A DNA stretch of 64,000 bases from Desulfuromonas thiophila (lineage in GTDB: Bacteria > Desulfobacterota > Desulfuromonadia > Desulfuromonadales > Desulfuromonadaceae). The notes below the pieces were generated by a model that saw only the letters and a program-made list of their open reading frames with translations, was not told where the DNA came from and did no database searches. Positions within the stretch are counted from its first letter, which is position 1. Each line of letters opens with the position of its first letter. Location of the stretch: positions 62,001-126,000 of the forward strand of contig NZ_FNAQ01000004.1 in assembly GCF_900101955.1 (NCBI RefSeq), given 5' to 3'. A program made the translations under genes and the position numbers. Below are positions 55,447 through 63,448 of the stretch, piece after piece.

Positions 55447-55480
55447 AAAAAAAAAGACCCGGTCGCTTGACCGGGTCTTT
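55447..55480 (-). terminator. terminator of tRNA-Gly
   Basis: GACCCGGTC / GACCGGGTC with a four-base loop, followed on the minus strand by nine Us, ten bases after the tRNA 3' end. Confidence 0.9.
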
Positions 55481-55489
55481 ATCTTTTTT

Positions 55490-55564
<75 letters not shown>

Positions 55565-55577
55565 ATGTGCGAGCGGC

Positions 55578-55606
55578 TTTTTAACAAAAAAAAAACCGCG
55601 GGTCAA
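55578..55606 (-). promoter_or_regulatory. promoter of tRNA-Gly
   Basis: TTGACC (55606-55601) and TAAAAA (55583-55578) separated by 17 bases that include a run of ten Ts; it ends 13 bases before the tRNA. Confidence 0.6.
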
Positions 55607-55640
55607 ACAAAAAATCACCGCCACGGCCGGCCGGCGGCTG

Positions 55641-56228
55641 CTAGCGCGTCAGGAGACGGTAGAAGCGATAGAGGTAGTCGCCGCCGGACCAGAGGGTAAG
55701 AACCAGGGAAATATAGAAGAAGAACAGGCCGACGTTGTGCATCTGCACATGGAACAACTCCCACTTCAAACCGAACAGCCAGTAATAATCGTAGTGCAGC
55801 AGCAAGGCAACGATTGCTACCATCTGAAAAATGGTCTTGTACTTGCCCTGCGAGCTGGCATCGATAACGATACCTTCGGAGGAGGCTACCGAACGCAGAC
55901 CAGTAATGAATACCTCGCGGGCGATGATCAGAAAAACGGCCCAGGCCGGCACACGCCCCAGCGGAATCATCATGATCAGGGCGGCCATTACAAGAAGCTT
56001 GTCCGCCAGCGGATCAAGAAACTTGCCCAGCACCGTCACCAGCTGCCATTTGCGCGCCAGATAGCCATCAAGCCAGTCGGTAATGCTGGCGAAACCAAAA
56101 ACAACCGTAGCCCAGAAGCTGAGCAGGCGGCTGTCTTCGAGTAACAACATCACAACCACGGGGACACAGGCCATGCGGGCCATGGTCAGAAGATTCGGCA
56201 GATTAAACGGACCTTTTTTCAGCAGCAT
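55641..56228 (-). CDS. pgsA: CDP-diacylglycerol-glycerol-3-phosphate 3-phosphatidyltransferase
   Basis: A 195-residue inner-membrane enzyme that starts phosphatidylglycerol synthesis. The CDP-alcohol phosphatidyltransferase motif D-x-x-D-G-x-x-A-R-x(8)-G-x-x-x-D-x-x-x-D is intact (D-W-L-D-G-Y-L-A-R ... G-K-F-L-D-P-L-A-D-K, about 47-74). Six helices are predicted by eye. It starts with L-P-N-L-L-T-M-A-R typical of PgsA. The start shares one base with the stop of the upstream gene (TGATG). Confidence 0.95.
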   Translation of the reverse strand: MLLKKGPFNLPNLLTMARMACVPVVVMLLLEDSRLLSFWATVVFGFASITDWLDGYLARKWQLVTVLGKFLDPLADKLLVMAALIMMIPLGRVPAWAVFLIIAREVFITGLRSVASSEGIVIDASSQGKYKTIFQMVAIVALLLHYDYYWLFGLKWELFHVQMHNVGLFFFYISLVLTLWSGGDYLYRFYRLLTR

Positions 56229-56800
56229 CAGCTGTCACTTTCCCGGTACAGGCGCTGATAGCGCTTGACCTTGTCAATATAGTTGCGCGTTTCCAGATAA
56301 GGTGGCACTCCGCCATGACGTTCGACCACACCCGGACCAGCATTGTAAGCCGCCAGCGCCAGATCGAGATTACCGTTAAAACGGTGCAGCATCTGCCGCA
56401 GGTAGCGGCTGCCTCCGGCGATATTCTGTTGTGGATCGTAAGGGTTGTTTACCTGCAGATCCGCGGCGGTTTGCGGATGCAATTGCATCAGCCCCATGGC
56501 GCCACGATGCGACAGGGCACGCGGATCGAAATTGCTTTCCGCCCGGATCACGGCCTTGAGCAACGCCGGATCGATGGCATTGTGGGCCGCATAACGGCTG
56601 ATCAGCGCATCGACCGAACCCACATCGGTCTGCTTATCGCCCGGCTCTGCCAGAAAAAACTGGTACTGGCTGTGCACCGGAACGTTGGAAAAATGCATCC
56701 GGCCCTGGGCGTCGACATATCTGTATACCGCAGCCTGCCCCTCCGTGGGAAGCAGACTCAGCACACAAAGCAACAGAACGAATCCTGTGCGTCCAGGCAT
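56228..56800 (-). CDS. periplasmic lytic transglycosylase (SLT domain)
   Basis: A 190-residue secreted murein hydrolase. Signal peptide (about 1-24, [19 protein letters not shown]) then a short DUF4124-like segment ([17 protein letters not shown]) and the SLT domain from about 70 with catalytic Glu in I-R-A-E-S-N-F (about 88), [10 protein letters not shown] and A-Y-N-A-G-P-G. It cleaves glycan strands to anhydro-muropeptides. ATG 56800 is preferred over a TTG four codons upstream. It is co-transcribed with pgsA. Confidence 0.92.
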   Translation of the reverse strand: MPGRTGFVLLLCVLSLLPTEGQAAVYRYVDAQGRMHFSNVPVHSQYQFFLAEPGDKQTDVGSVDALISRYAAHNAIDPALLKAVIRAESNFDPRALSHRGAMGLMQLHPQTAADLQVNNPYDPQQNIAGGSRYLRQMLHRFNGNLDLALAAYNAGPGVVERHGGVPPYLETRNYIDKVKRYQRLYRESDS

Positions 56801-56853
56801 ACGACCTCGCAAAATGACTCAACCGCTGCCGCCAGGAGCGGGCGGCAAAGAAC

Positions 56854-56883
56854 TTGACAGGAGTTGACGCGGTGCAATAATGC
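56854..56883 (+). promoter_or_regulatory. putative nadB promoter
   Basis: TTGACA (56854-56859) with TAATGC (56878-56883) at 18 bases, or AATAAT (56876-56881) at 16, about 70 bases before nadB. Confidence 0.5.
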
Positions 56884-56951
56884 CGGCCTGGTAGTTTTGC
56901 CGCTGCACCGTTGTTATTTTTTCCGCACCATTCTAGCGCATGGGGGCTGCA

Positions 56952-58550
56952 ATGAAAATCACCTCTGACTTTTTGATTATCGGCAGCGGGATCGCCGGTC
57001 TGTCTTTTGCCCTGAAGGTTGCCGATCACGGCCGTGTCGCCATCGTGACCAAGCGCGAACTCAGCGAAACGGCAACCCATTATGCCCAGGGCGGTATCGC
57101 CGCCGTTTTTTCCGAAGAAGACTCCTTCGAGGCCCATGCTGAAGACACCATGGTAGCGGGCGCCCAGCTGCCCCACCGCGATATTGTCGATCTGGTGGTT
57201 CGCAGCGGCCCGGAAGCCATCAATGAACTGATCCGCATCGGCGCGGCCTTCACCAAAAAGGATGACGGCAGTTACGATCTCACCCGTGAAGGGGGCCACA
57301 GCCATCGCCGTATTCTGCATGCTGCCGATGTCACCGGCCGCGAGATTGAACGAGCCCTGGCTCACGCGGTGCGCAGCCATTCGAATATCACCGTCTATGA
57401 GGACCACTGCGCTGTCGATCTGATCACCGAAGCCAAGGTTCTGGGTCGGCGGCTCACCCGAAACCGTTGCCTTGGTGCCTATGTCCTCGATGTAAAAGCC
57501 AAGGAAGTCATCAGCTTCGGTGCCCGCATCACGGTTCTGGCAACCGGCGGCGCCGGCAAGGTTTATCTCTATACCTGCAACCCCGATATCGCCTCGGGTG
57601 ATGGCGTTGCCATGGCCTATCGTGCGGGTGCGACCATCGCCAACATGGAATTCATGCAGTTCCACCCCACCACACTGTTTCATCCGCACGCCAAATCCTT
57701 CCTGATTTCCGAGGCGGTGCGCGGCGAGGGTGCCATTCTCAAACGGGCCGACGGCACCGCCTTCATGGCCAAGTATCATCCGCTGAAGGATCTGGCACCA
57801 CGGGATATTGTCGCCCGCGCCATCGACAATGAAATGAAGAGCAACGGCGATGATTGTGTCTTCCTCGACATCACCCACAAGGGCGCCGACTACGTCAAGG
57901 ATCGCTTCCCCAACATCTATGAAACTCTGCTGGGTTACGGTATCGACATGACGGTACAACCCATTCCGGTGGTACCGGCAGCCCATTATCTGTGCGGTGG
58001 CGTACAGGTGGATGACCAGGGCGAGACCGAAATCGAAAACCTCTTCGCCATTGGTGAGGTGGCCTGTACCGGCCTCCACGGTGCCAACCGCCTGGCCAGC
58101 AACAGCCTGCTGGAAGGCGCCGTGTTCGGCAACCGTGCGGCCGGCTGCGCCCTCACCCGACTGGATAAATCCTACCCGCCGGCGCCGGCTATCCGGCCTT
58201 GGGATTACGGTGAAGCCATCGCCAGCGACGAAGAGGTTATCGTTGCCCACAACTGGCATGAAATTCGTCTGTGCATGTGGAATTATGTCGGCATCGTGCG
58301 TTCCACCAAGCGCCTGACCCGCGCGCTGCGCCGCATCCAGATGATCCAGGAAGAGATCGCCGACTACTACTGGGATCACTACATTACCTCGGATCTGCTG
58401 GAACTGCGCAACCTGGCCACCGTAGCCGAACTGATCATCCGCTGCGCCCTGGAACGCAAGGAAAGTCGGGGGCTGCACTTCACCATCGACTACCCCCAGA
58501 CCGACGATGTGCATTGGAAGAAAGACACCCTGATCCGCAAAACCTTCTGA
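56952..58550 (+). CDS. nadB: L-aspartate oxidase
   Basis: A 532-residue flavoprotein oxidising aspartate to iminoaspartate, the first step of NAD synthesis. The FAD loop I-I-G-S-G-I-A-G-L-S-F-A is at residue 9-20, followed by S-x-T-x-Y-A-Q-G-G-I-A-A-V, the substrate arginine region G-G-H-S-H-R-R-I-L-H (about 115), F-M-Q-F-H-P-T-T (about 235) and G-E-V-A-C-T-G-L-H-G-A-N-R-L-A-S-N-S-L (about 370). ATG 56952 fits GGGGG at seven bases; ATG 56940 lies inside that site. NadA and NadC are not in the window. Confidence 0.95.
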   Translation: MKITSDFLIIGSGIAGLSFALKVADHGRVAIVTKRELSETATHYAQGGIAAVFSEEDSFEAHAEDTMVAGAQLPHRDIVDLVVRSGPEAINELIRIGAAFTKKDDGSYDLTREGGHSHRRILHAADVTGREIERALAHAVRSHSNITVYEDHCAVDLITEAKVLGRRLTRNRCLGAYVLDVKAKEVISFGARITVLATGGAGKVYLYTCNPDIASGDGVAMAYRAGATIANMEFMQFHPTTLFHPHAKSFLISEAVRGEGAILKRADGTAFMAKYHPLKDLAPRDIVARAIDNEMKSNGDDCVFLDITHKGADYVKDRFPNIYETLLGYGIDMTVQPIPVVPAAHYLCGGVQVDDQGETEIENLFAIGEVACTGLHGANRLASNSLLEGAVFGNRAAGCALTRLDKSYPPAPAIRPWDYGEAIASDEEVIVAHNWHEIRLCMWNYVGIVRSTKRLTRALRRIQMIQEEIADYYWDHYITSDLLELRNLATVAELIIRCALERKESRGLHFTIDYPQTDDVHWKKDTLIRKTF

Positions 58551-58563
58551 CCGGAGAACCGTC

Positions 58564-58836
58564 TTGACCATCGATGACATCCGCCGGGAAATTGACCGGC
58601 TGGACGACGAGCTGCTACGCATCTTCAATCAGCGCGCCGCCCTGGCCCTGCAAATCGGCCATCTGAAAAAAGAACTCGGGCTACCGGTCTACGATCCACA
58701 GCGGGAAAAACGCATCTTCGCCAAGATGACCGGAAACAACCCCGGCCCGCTGGACGACCAGGCCATCAAGCGGCTGTTTGAGCGCGTGATCGACGAATCC
58801 CGCACCCTGGAACGCATCAAATCGAAGGGAATCTGA
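58564..58836 (+). CDS. aroQ: chorismate mutase, AroQ class (TTG start)
   Basis: A 90-residue helical enzyme turning chorismate into prephenate. Motifs: I-R-x-E-I-D-R-L-D-D-E-L-L-R-I-F-N-Q-R-A near the start, I-G-x-L-K-K-E-L-G-L-P-V-Y-D-P-Q-R-E (about 30-48) and a late I-K-R-L-F-E-R-V-I-D-E-S-R. The start is TTG 58564 with GGAG seven bases upstream; there is no in-frame ATG nearby. It lies 13 bases after nadB and five before an orphan DAHP-synthase domain. Confidence 0.9.
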   Translation: MTIDDIRREIDRLDDELLRIFNQRAALALQIGHLKKELGLPVYDPQREKRIFAKMTGNNPGPLDDQAIKRLFERVIDESRTLERIKSKGI

Positions 58837-58841
58837 CCGCC

Positions 58842-59057
58842 ATGCTGATTGTGATGAAAAAACAGGTCCGCGAACAGGATCTGGAACAGGTGAAACAGTT
58901 TTTGATTGATCAGGATTTCGACTTTCATCAGTCCACCGGTGCCAACCGCACCATCCTCGGCGTCATCGGCGATACCGCACGTCTCGATCCCCGCACCCTT
59001 GAAGCCCTGGCCGGGGTGCATGTGGTATTCCGCATACCCGACGAAGAGACTAGATAG
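58842..59057 (+). CDS. orphan ferredoxin-like regulatory domain of DAHP synthase
   Basis: Seventy-one residues (M-L-I-V-M-K-K-Q-V-R-E-Q-D-L-E-Q-V ... H-Q-S-T-G-A-N-R-T-I-L-G-V-I-G-D-T) matching the N-terminal FXD regulatory domain that, in Thermotoga-type DAHP synthases, precedes the catalytic barrel and mediates tyrosine inhibition. The barrel is absent: the frame stops and a strong terminator follows ten bases later. It is translated just after chorismate mutase (five-base gap). Either a stand-alone regulator, possibly acting on chorismate mutase or a separate DAHP synthase, or the residue of a deleted gene; the well-kept frame and operon position favour the first. Confidence 0.75.
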   Translation: MLIVMKKQVREQDLEQVKQFLIDQDFDFHQSTGANRTILGVIGDTARLDPRTLEALAGVHVVFRIPDEETR

Positions 59058-59067
59058 CTGTATGACA

Positions 59068-59097
59068 AGCGCCGGCCGCAGGGGCCGGCGCTTTTTT
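59068..59097 (+). terminator. terminator of the nadB-aroQ operon
   Basis: AGCGCCGGCC / GGCCGGCGCT with a short loop and six Us, ten bases after the orphan regulatory domain. Confidence 0.92.
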
Positions 59098-59231
59098 AAT
59101 GTATAAGCCACTTGCACATGAGTGCGGCATCCCTTATCTTCGCGTCGTTTTTGCTCTCCGCCTGAACAAGATAGATAAAAATCGGTTATCTGGTTCATTT
59201 TCGGCAAAAATCTAATCCGACAACGACACGT

Positions 59232-60068
59232 ATGATTAACCGGCTGCTGCTTTTTTTTGCTCTAACCGTGCTGCTGGCTGCGGCACAGCCCTGTGCCGCC
59301 AGCGCAACACTGCGTTTCGCACCACAACCAACGCTCTCCCTCAGCCTGACAGAACGTAACTTTCGTCCTTTTGTACGTCTACTGGAAGAGATCTTGCAGC
59401 GTCCTGTTGAACTGGTACTCAAACGGGACTATGCCGAAATTATTGCCGCGCTGAAAAACGATCAGATCGATCTGGCCTATCTCGGGCCACTTCCTTACGT
59501 CATCGCCAGCAACAGCGATCCCGCTCTTGAGCCGCTGTTACGCTTTACCGAACCGGATGGCAGTGCCAGCTATCGTTGCGTCCTTGTCGTCTTTGGGGAC
59601 ACGCCAGCAACGGATCTGCCGCACCCCTGCCGGGTCGCACTTACCCAGCCCTATTCCACCTGCGGCTATTTCATGGCTTCGCAGCTTCTGCAACAAATCG
59701 GCCGAAATCTGGAAACCTGCGACTATTCCTATGCCGGCAGCCACGATAGCGCCGCCCTTGAGGTGGTGCGCGGCCACGCCGATCTTGCCGCTCTCAAGGA
59801 TTCCATTGCCACCGATTACGGCAAGCTTGGCCTCAGGGTCATTGCCCAAAGTGAACCATTGCCAGGGTTCCTGCTGGTGGGCAACCGCCGTACCCTCGAT
59901 GAAGCCAGCTTCAGTCAGCTGCGCCAGCAACTGCTGACACGACAGGCATTACCCGAAGTGGAACCTCTCCAACTCATTGGTAAAAATCTGATTGCTGTCA
60001 AGGCCGCAGATTACGCAACCCTCCGCCAACAATTGCAGCGGCAACCCGTTCCGGGGTTAGGTCAATGA
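59232..60068 (+). CDS. PhnD-like periplasmic substrate-binding protein
   Basis: A 278-residue secreted protein: signal peptide (MINRLLLFFALTVLLAAAQPCAAS), then a PhnD/TauA-type binding fold with R-N-F-R-P-F-V-R-L-L-E, D-Q-I-D-L-A-Y-L-G-P-L-P-Y-V (about 76-89) and S-T-C-G-Y-F-M-A-S-Q-L-L (about 140). PhnD-type proteins bind phosphonate or phosphite for ABC import, but no permease or ATPase gene is near; instead the stop overlaps the start of a membrane diguanylate cyclase. I infer a sensory role: the protein delivers ligand information to the cyclase. The ribosome site is weak. Positions 59098-59231 hold an AT-rich leader, probably the promoter. Confidence 0.82.
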   Translation: MINRLLLFFALTVLLAAAQPCAASATLRFAPQPTLSLSLTERNFRPFVRLLEEILQRPVELVLKRDYAEIIAALKNDQIDLAYLGPLPYVIASNSDPALEPLLRFTEPDGSASYRCVLVVFGDTPATDLPHPCRVALTQPYSTCGYFMASQLLQQIGRNLETCDYSYAGSHDSAALEVVRGHADLAALKDSIATDYGKLGLRVIAQSEPLPGFLLVGNRRTLDEASFSQLRQQLLTRQALPEVEPLQLIGKNLIAVKAADYATLRQQLQRQPVPGLGQ

Positions 60069-62053
60069 AAGACCGCGTCGCCACATTTGGGTTGTTTACA
60101 CTGTTGCTGCTGCTGTGCCTTGGTCTGATCTACAGTCGCCATCAAAGCCTGCTGAACAACCAGATGCAACAACGCCTGCGGGGTCAGCAAGCGGTCATTT
60201 CCTGTGCCAGCGGCACCTACCAGCTGCTGGCCCAGACCCTCTTCGAAGAGGCTATCCAGCAAGAAGAAATTCTCAGCCTTATTCATGACATGGTCACCAC
60301 CGAAGAGGCAGAGCGCCGCAACCTGCTGCGTGGCTGGCTGTTCCGCAAACTTGATCCGCTCTATCAGCGCGTTCGCCAGCAACGTATCCGCCAACTGCAT
60401 TTTCATTATCCTGACGGCCGTTCCTTGCTGCGCTTTCATGCCCCCCAGCTGGCCGACGACAGCCTGGACGGTGTGCGCCCATCAGTCCTGCTGGCCAACC
60501 GCCAGCTCCGGGCAGTTCATGGTTACGAAAGCGGTCGCATTTTTCACGGATTCCGCCATGTCTACCCGCTGTTTTACGCCGACCAGCATATTGGTTCCGT
60601 TGAACTGAGCACCTCCTTTCTGCAGATTCAGCAGGAAATGCATCAGCTGACTGAAAATCAGCAAACCCGTCTGGCCTTTGTGCTGTACAAGCCGGAGATG
60701 TGGGACAAACTGTTTCCGTCGCTACAGCCGTATTATCAGACAACACCGCTGAGTCCAGATTATGTGGTCGAATTCGAACAGCTCAGCAGCATCGCCTGCG
60801 ACAAGGGCAGCCTCACCGACCCACTGGTCTGGCGCCTGCTGAAAAGATTGGGGGACCAGGCCAGCGCGCATAGGCACTTAAGACAGCAACAGAGCTTTAT
60901 CCTGCCACTGTGGCATCAGGGTCAACCCTTCTCCGTCGCCTTTCATGCCATCCAGAATACCCTGGGAAAGCATGCCGGCTACATTGTGGCCGCCACACCT
61001 GAACCCTTTTTCAGCCAATTACGAATCGACAGCATCACCACCGCCAGCCTGGCCAGCCTGCTGCTGTTGATGGCGCTGCTGTTGCGACTGCGGTTCCTGG
61101 CCGGCCGGCGTCAGCAGCAACGCTCCAGCCAGTTGCTGCAGATGGTTTCGGACAGTATCGCCTGCGGCCTGTTTACTGCCGACCCGGAATGCCGGATTAC
61201 CTATGTCAATGAAACCGCTGCACAGCTGCTCGGACAGGAACCGGCGCAGCTGATCGGCCGCATCGCCCATGAGATTTTCCATCTCGACAATGAGACGAAT
61301 GAACCCTGCTGCTTCGATACCCTTCTGCAAAAAAAAGGAATCGCCCGCAGCGATACAATCATTGCCTTACACAGTCAGGGCCATCGCTTTCCCGTCGAAA
61401 TGATCTGCAGCCCACTCCACGATGGCAACAAGCAGATCGGCACCAGCAATATCTTTCTCGACATCAGCACAAGGCGCCGGCAGGAACAGCAGCTGCTGGC
61501 CACCCAGCAGCAGCTGGAGCAGGCCAACCGCGAACTTCAGTTGCTGGCACGACGCGATGGCCTGACCGGTATTGCCAATCGTCGCTCGTTTGATGAAGCG
61601 CTGGATTCCCTCTGGCGTCAGGCAGCACGGAATCGCCAGCCCTTAAGCCTGTTGATGATCGATATTGACCATTTCAAGGTCTACAATGATCGGTTCGGCC
61701 ATCCCCAGGGAGACCGCTGTCTGCAGGAGATTGCCCGACTGCTGCAGCAGTGTTGTCTGCGCCCCGCTGATCTGGTATGCCGCTACGGCGGCGAGGAATT
61801 CGCCATTCTGCTACCGGAAACCCGTGAAAACGATGCCCTGCAGGTTGCCCGACGCATCCAGCAGCAGCTGCGCCAAAGAGCCCTGCCCCATCCAACCAGC
61901 CCGTCGGGATACCTCAGCCTCAGTATTGGGCTCTGCTGCCTTGTACCTGAACCACAACACTGCTACCAGGAGCTCATCGATTGTGCCGATCACCGCCTGT
62001 ATCAGGCCAAGGCTGCCGGTCGCGATTGTATCTGCGCCTCAGATGGCCCCTAA
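60065..62053 (+). CDS. membrane diguanylate cyclase with periplasmic sensor and PAS domain
   Basis: A 662-residue signalling protein. Helix 1 (about 7-22), a ~300-residue periplasmic sensor region, helix 2 (about 325-345), PAS domain (about 360-475, V-S-D-S-I-A-C-G-L-F-T-A-D ... I-T-Y-V-N-E-T-A-A), a short coiled coil (QQLLATQQQLEQANREL) and a GGDEF domain (about 498-655) starting R-D-G-L-T-G-I-A-N-R-R-S-F-D. The active loop reads G-G-E-E-F and an inhibitory R-x-x-D site (R-P-A-D) lies five residues before it, so it should make cyclic di-GMP with product inhibition. Coupled by ATGA to the PhnD-like gene. Confidence 0.9.
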   Translation: MKDRVATFGLFTLLLLLCLGLIYSRHQSLLNNQMQQRLRGQQAVISCASGTYQLLAQTLFEEAIQQEEILSLIHDMVTTEEAERRNLLRGWLFRKLDPLYQRVRQQRIRQLHFHYPDGRSLLRFHAPQLADDSLDGVRPSVLLANRQLRAVHGYESGRIFHGFRHVYPLFYADQHIGSVELSTSFLQIQQEMHQLTENQQTRLAFVLYKPEMWDKLFPSLQPYYQTTPLSPDYVVEFEQLSSIACDKGSLTDPLVWRLLKRLGDQASAHRHLRQQQSFILPLWHQGQPFSVAFHAIQNTLGKHAGYIVAATPEPFFSQLRIDSITTASLASLLLLMALLLRLRFLAGRRQQQRSSQLLQMVSDSIACGLFTADPECRITYVNETAAQLLGQEPAQLIGRIAHEIFHLDNETNEPCCFDTLLQKKGIARSDTIIALHSQGHRFPVEMICSPLHDGNKQIGTSNIFLDISTRRRQEQQLLATQQQLEQANRELQLLARRDGLTGIANRRSFDEALDSLWRQAARNRQPLSLLMIDIDHFKVYNDRFGHPQGDRCLQEIARLLQQCCLRPADLVCRYGGEEFAILLPETRENDALQVARRIQQQLRQRALPHPTSPSGYLSLSIGLCCLVPEPQHCYQELIDCADHRLYQAKAAGRDCICASDGP

Positions 62054-62077
62054 CGATCCGCCACGACCGGTATGCCG

Positions 62078-63355
62078 TCATTGTGATTCCAAGCCGGGTA
62101 TCCGCCCACCACAGGAGGGCAAACGGGCCTGCAGCCGCACTACCTCGCCAAACACCAGTACTGCCGGCCGGCAGGCCTGTCGGGCATCTTCCACCAACTG
62201 CGCCAGACTGCTGACAATCACCTGCTGGTTGTCACGGGTGGCATTGGCAACAATGGCAACCGGCAGATCAGGCCGTACCTGCCGGGCCAGGGCCGCCTCA
62301 ACAATCTGAGCGGCAAAACTCAGCCCCATCAGCACCACCGTGGTGTGCTGAGGCAGATGCAACAACTCCAGCCATGCCTGATTGAAACGGTTCCCCGCCA
62401 GATGTGCCGACACGACGGAAAAACCGGTGGCATAACCCCGCGCGGTCAGGGCAATCCCAGCCAGCGCCGGCCCGGCCAGGGCCGAACTCAGCCCCGGCAC
62501 CACCTGTACTCGAATGCCCTGTTGCGCCAGACACAGGGCCTCTTCCGCTCCCCGCCCGAACACATAGGGATCACCGCTTTTCAGTCGTGCCACCCGCAAT
62601 CCCTGGGAGGCATGGTCGATCAGCAGCTGGTTGATCTCCTCCTGACTGCAGCTGTGCCGGTCCTTCTGTTTGCCGACATAGCGTCGTTTAACCCCTGCCG
62701 GTACCAGTGCCAGAATCTCATCGGAAATCAGATGATCGTACAGCACCAGATCCACCAGTTGCAGGGCCTCGTAGGCCTGCCGGGTCAGCAACGCCGCGGC
62801 GCCGGGACCGCAACCGATCAGCAGCACCTCACCCAGCAGACGATGGGCTTGAGTACGTAAAGCCATCGCATCGCTGTGTCCGGCCTGGCGGTCACGGCCT
62901 GCAACCGCAGTTAGTGCGGCAAGTTCGGCGGGCAGCAAGCGATCAATGCGGTCCCGCACGATCTGCGTCAGTGTCGGACTGGCCCCGCCGCTGGAAACCG
63001 CTACCTTGAGGTCACCCCGACGCAGCAATGCGGAAAAATAAAAATCGCAGCGCTCAGGCGCATCCACCGCATTGACCAGCAACAAACGCCGCTGTTTCTC
63101 CCGCGCCAGCAGCTGCGCCACCTCGCTGGCACCGGTGGCGTCGACCACCAAGGCAAAATCAGCGAGGTCTGCCGTCTCGATGCCCTTGACAATCCGAACC
63201 AGCGGCAGTTCGTCGAACCCAGCGCAGAACTCACGTGCAATGACGCAAAAATCGATCGCGTTATCAAGCAGAACCCGGGCCTTGTGGAGGGCGACGGCAC
63301 CACCACCCAACAACAGTATCCGGGGATCCTTCAAAACGATGGGCAGTGTTGACAT
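62078..63355 (-). CDS. sirohaem synthase: precorrin-2 dehydrogenase plus uroporphyrinogen-III methyltransferase
   Basis: A 425-residue CysG-like fusion, shorter at the junction than E. coli CysG (457). The N-terminal Rossmann part (L-L-L-G-G-G-A-V-A-L-H-K-A, about 13-25; V-N-A-V-D about 92) should oxidise precorrin-2 and insert iron; the C-terminal SUMT part (from about 165) has L-I-G-C-G-P-G-A-A-A-L-L-T, L-Y-D-H-L-I-S, R-L-K-S-G-D-P-Y-V-F-G-R-G-A-E-E and V-V-P-G-L-S-S-A-L-A-G-P. Here V-P-G-L-S-S-A replaces the more usual V-P-G-I-T-S-A. ATG 63355 gives the family start. Feeds sulfite or nitrite reductases. Confidence 0.9.
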   Translation of the reverse strand: MSTLPIVLKDPRILLLGGGAVALHKARVLLDNAIDFCVIAREFCAGFDELPLVRIVKGIETADLADFALVVDATGASEVAQLLAREKQRRLLLVNAVDAPERCDFYFSALLRRGDLKVAVSSGGASPTLTQIVRDRIDRLLPAELAALTAVAGRDRQAGHSDAMALRTQAHRLLGEVLLIGCGPGAAALLTRQAYEALQLVDLVLYDHLISDEILALVPAGVKRRYVGKQKDRHSCSQEEINQLLIDHASQGLRVARLKSGDPYVFGRGAEEALCLAQQGIRVQVVPGLSSALAGPALAGIALTARGYATGFSVVSAHLAGNRFNQAWLELLHLPQHTTVVLMGLSFAAQIVEAALARQVRPDLPVAIVANATRDNQQVIVSSLAQLVEDARQACRPAVLVFGEVVRLQARLPSCGGRIPGLESQ

Positions 63356-63396
63356 CGACCTTTCCCTGTACGCCCTATCCAGGGCGCAAAAGACAG

Positions 63397-63418
63397 AGGG
63401 CACCTCAACGGGTGCCCT
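63397..63418 (-). terminator. hairpin between the HDOD gene and the sirohaem gene
   Basis: AGGGCACC / GGTGCCCT with a six-base loop, followed on the minus strand by a broken U-run (CTCTGTCTTTTG). A weak terminator or attenuator. Confidence 0.45.
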
Positions 63419-63448
63419 CCAGAAACAATGGCGCTGGCGTGACGCCTA

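Noticed and set aside
56634-58628. 664-codon frame on the minus strand opposite nadB
   Set aside because: Antisense shadow of a clear L-aspartate oxidase gene.
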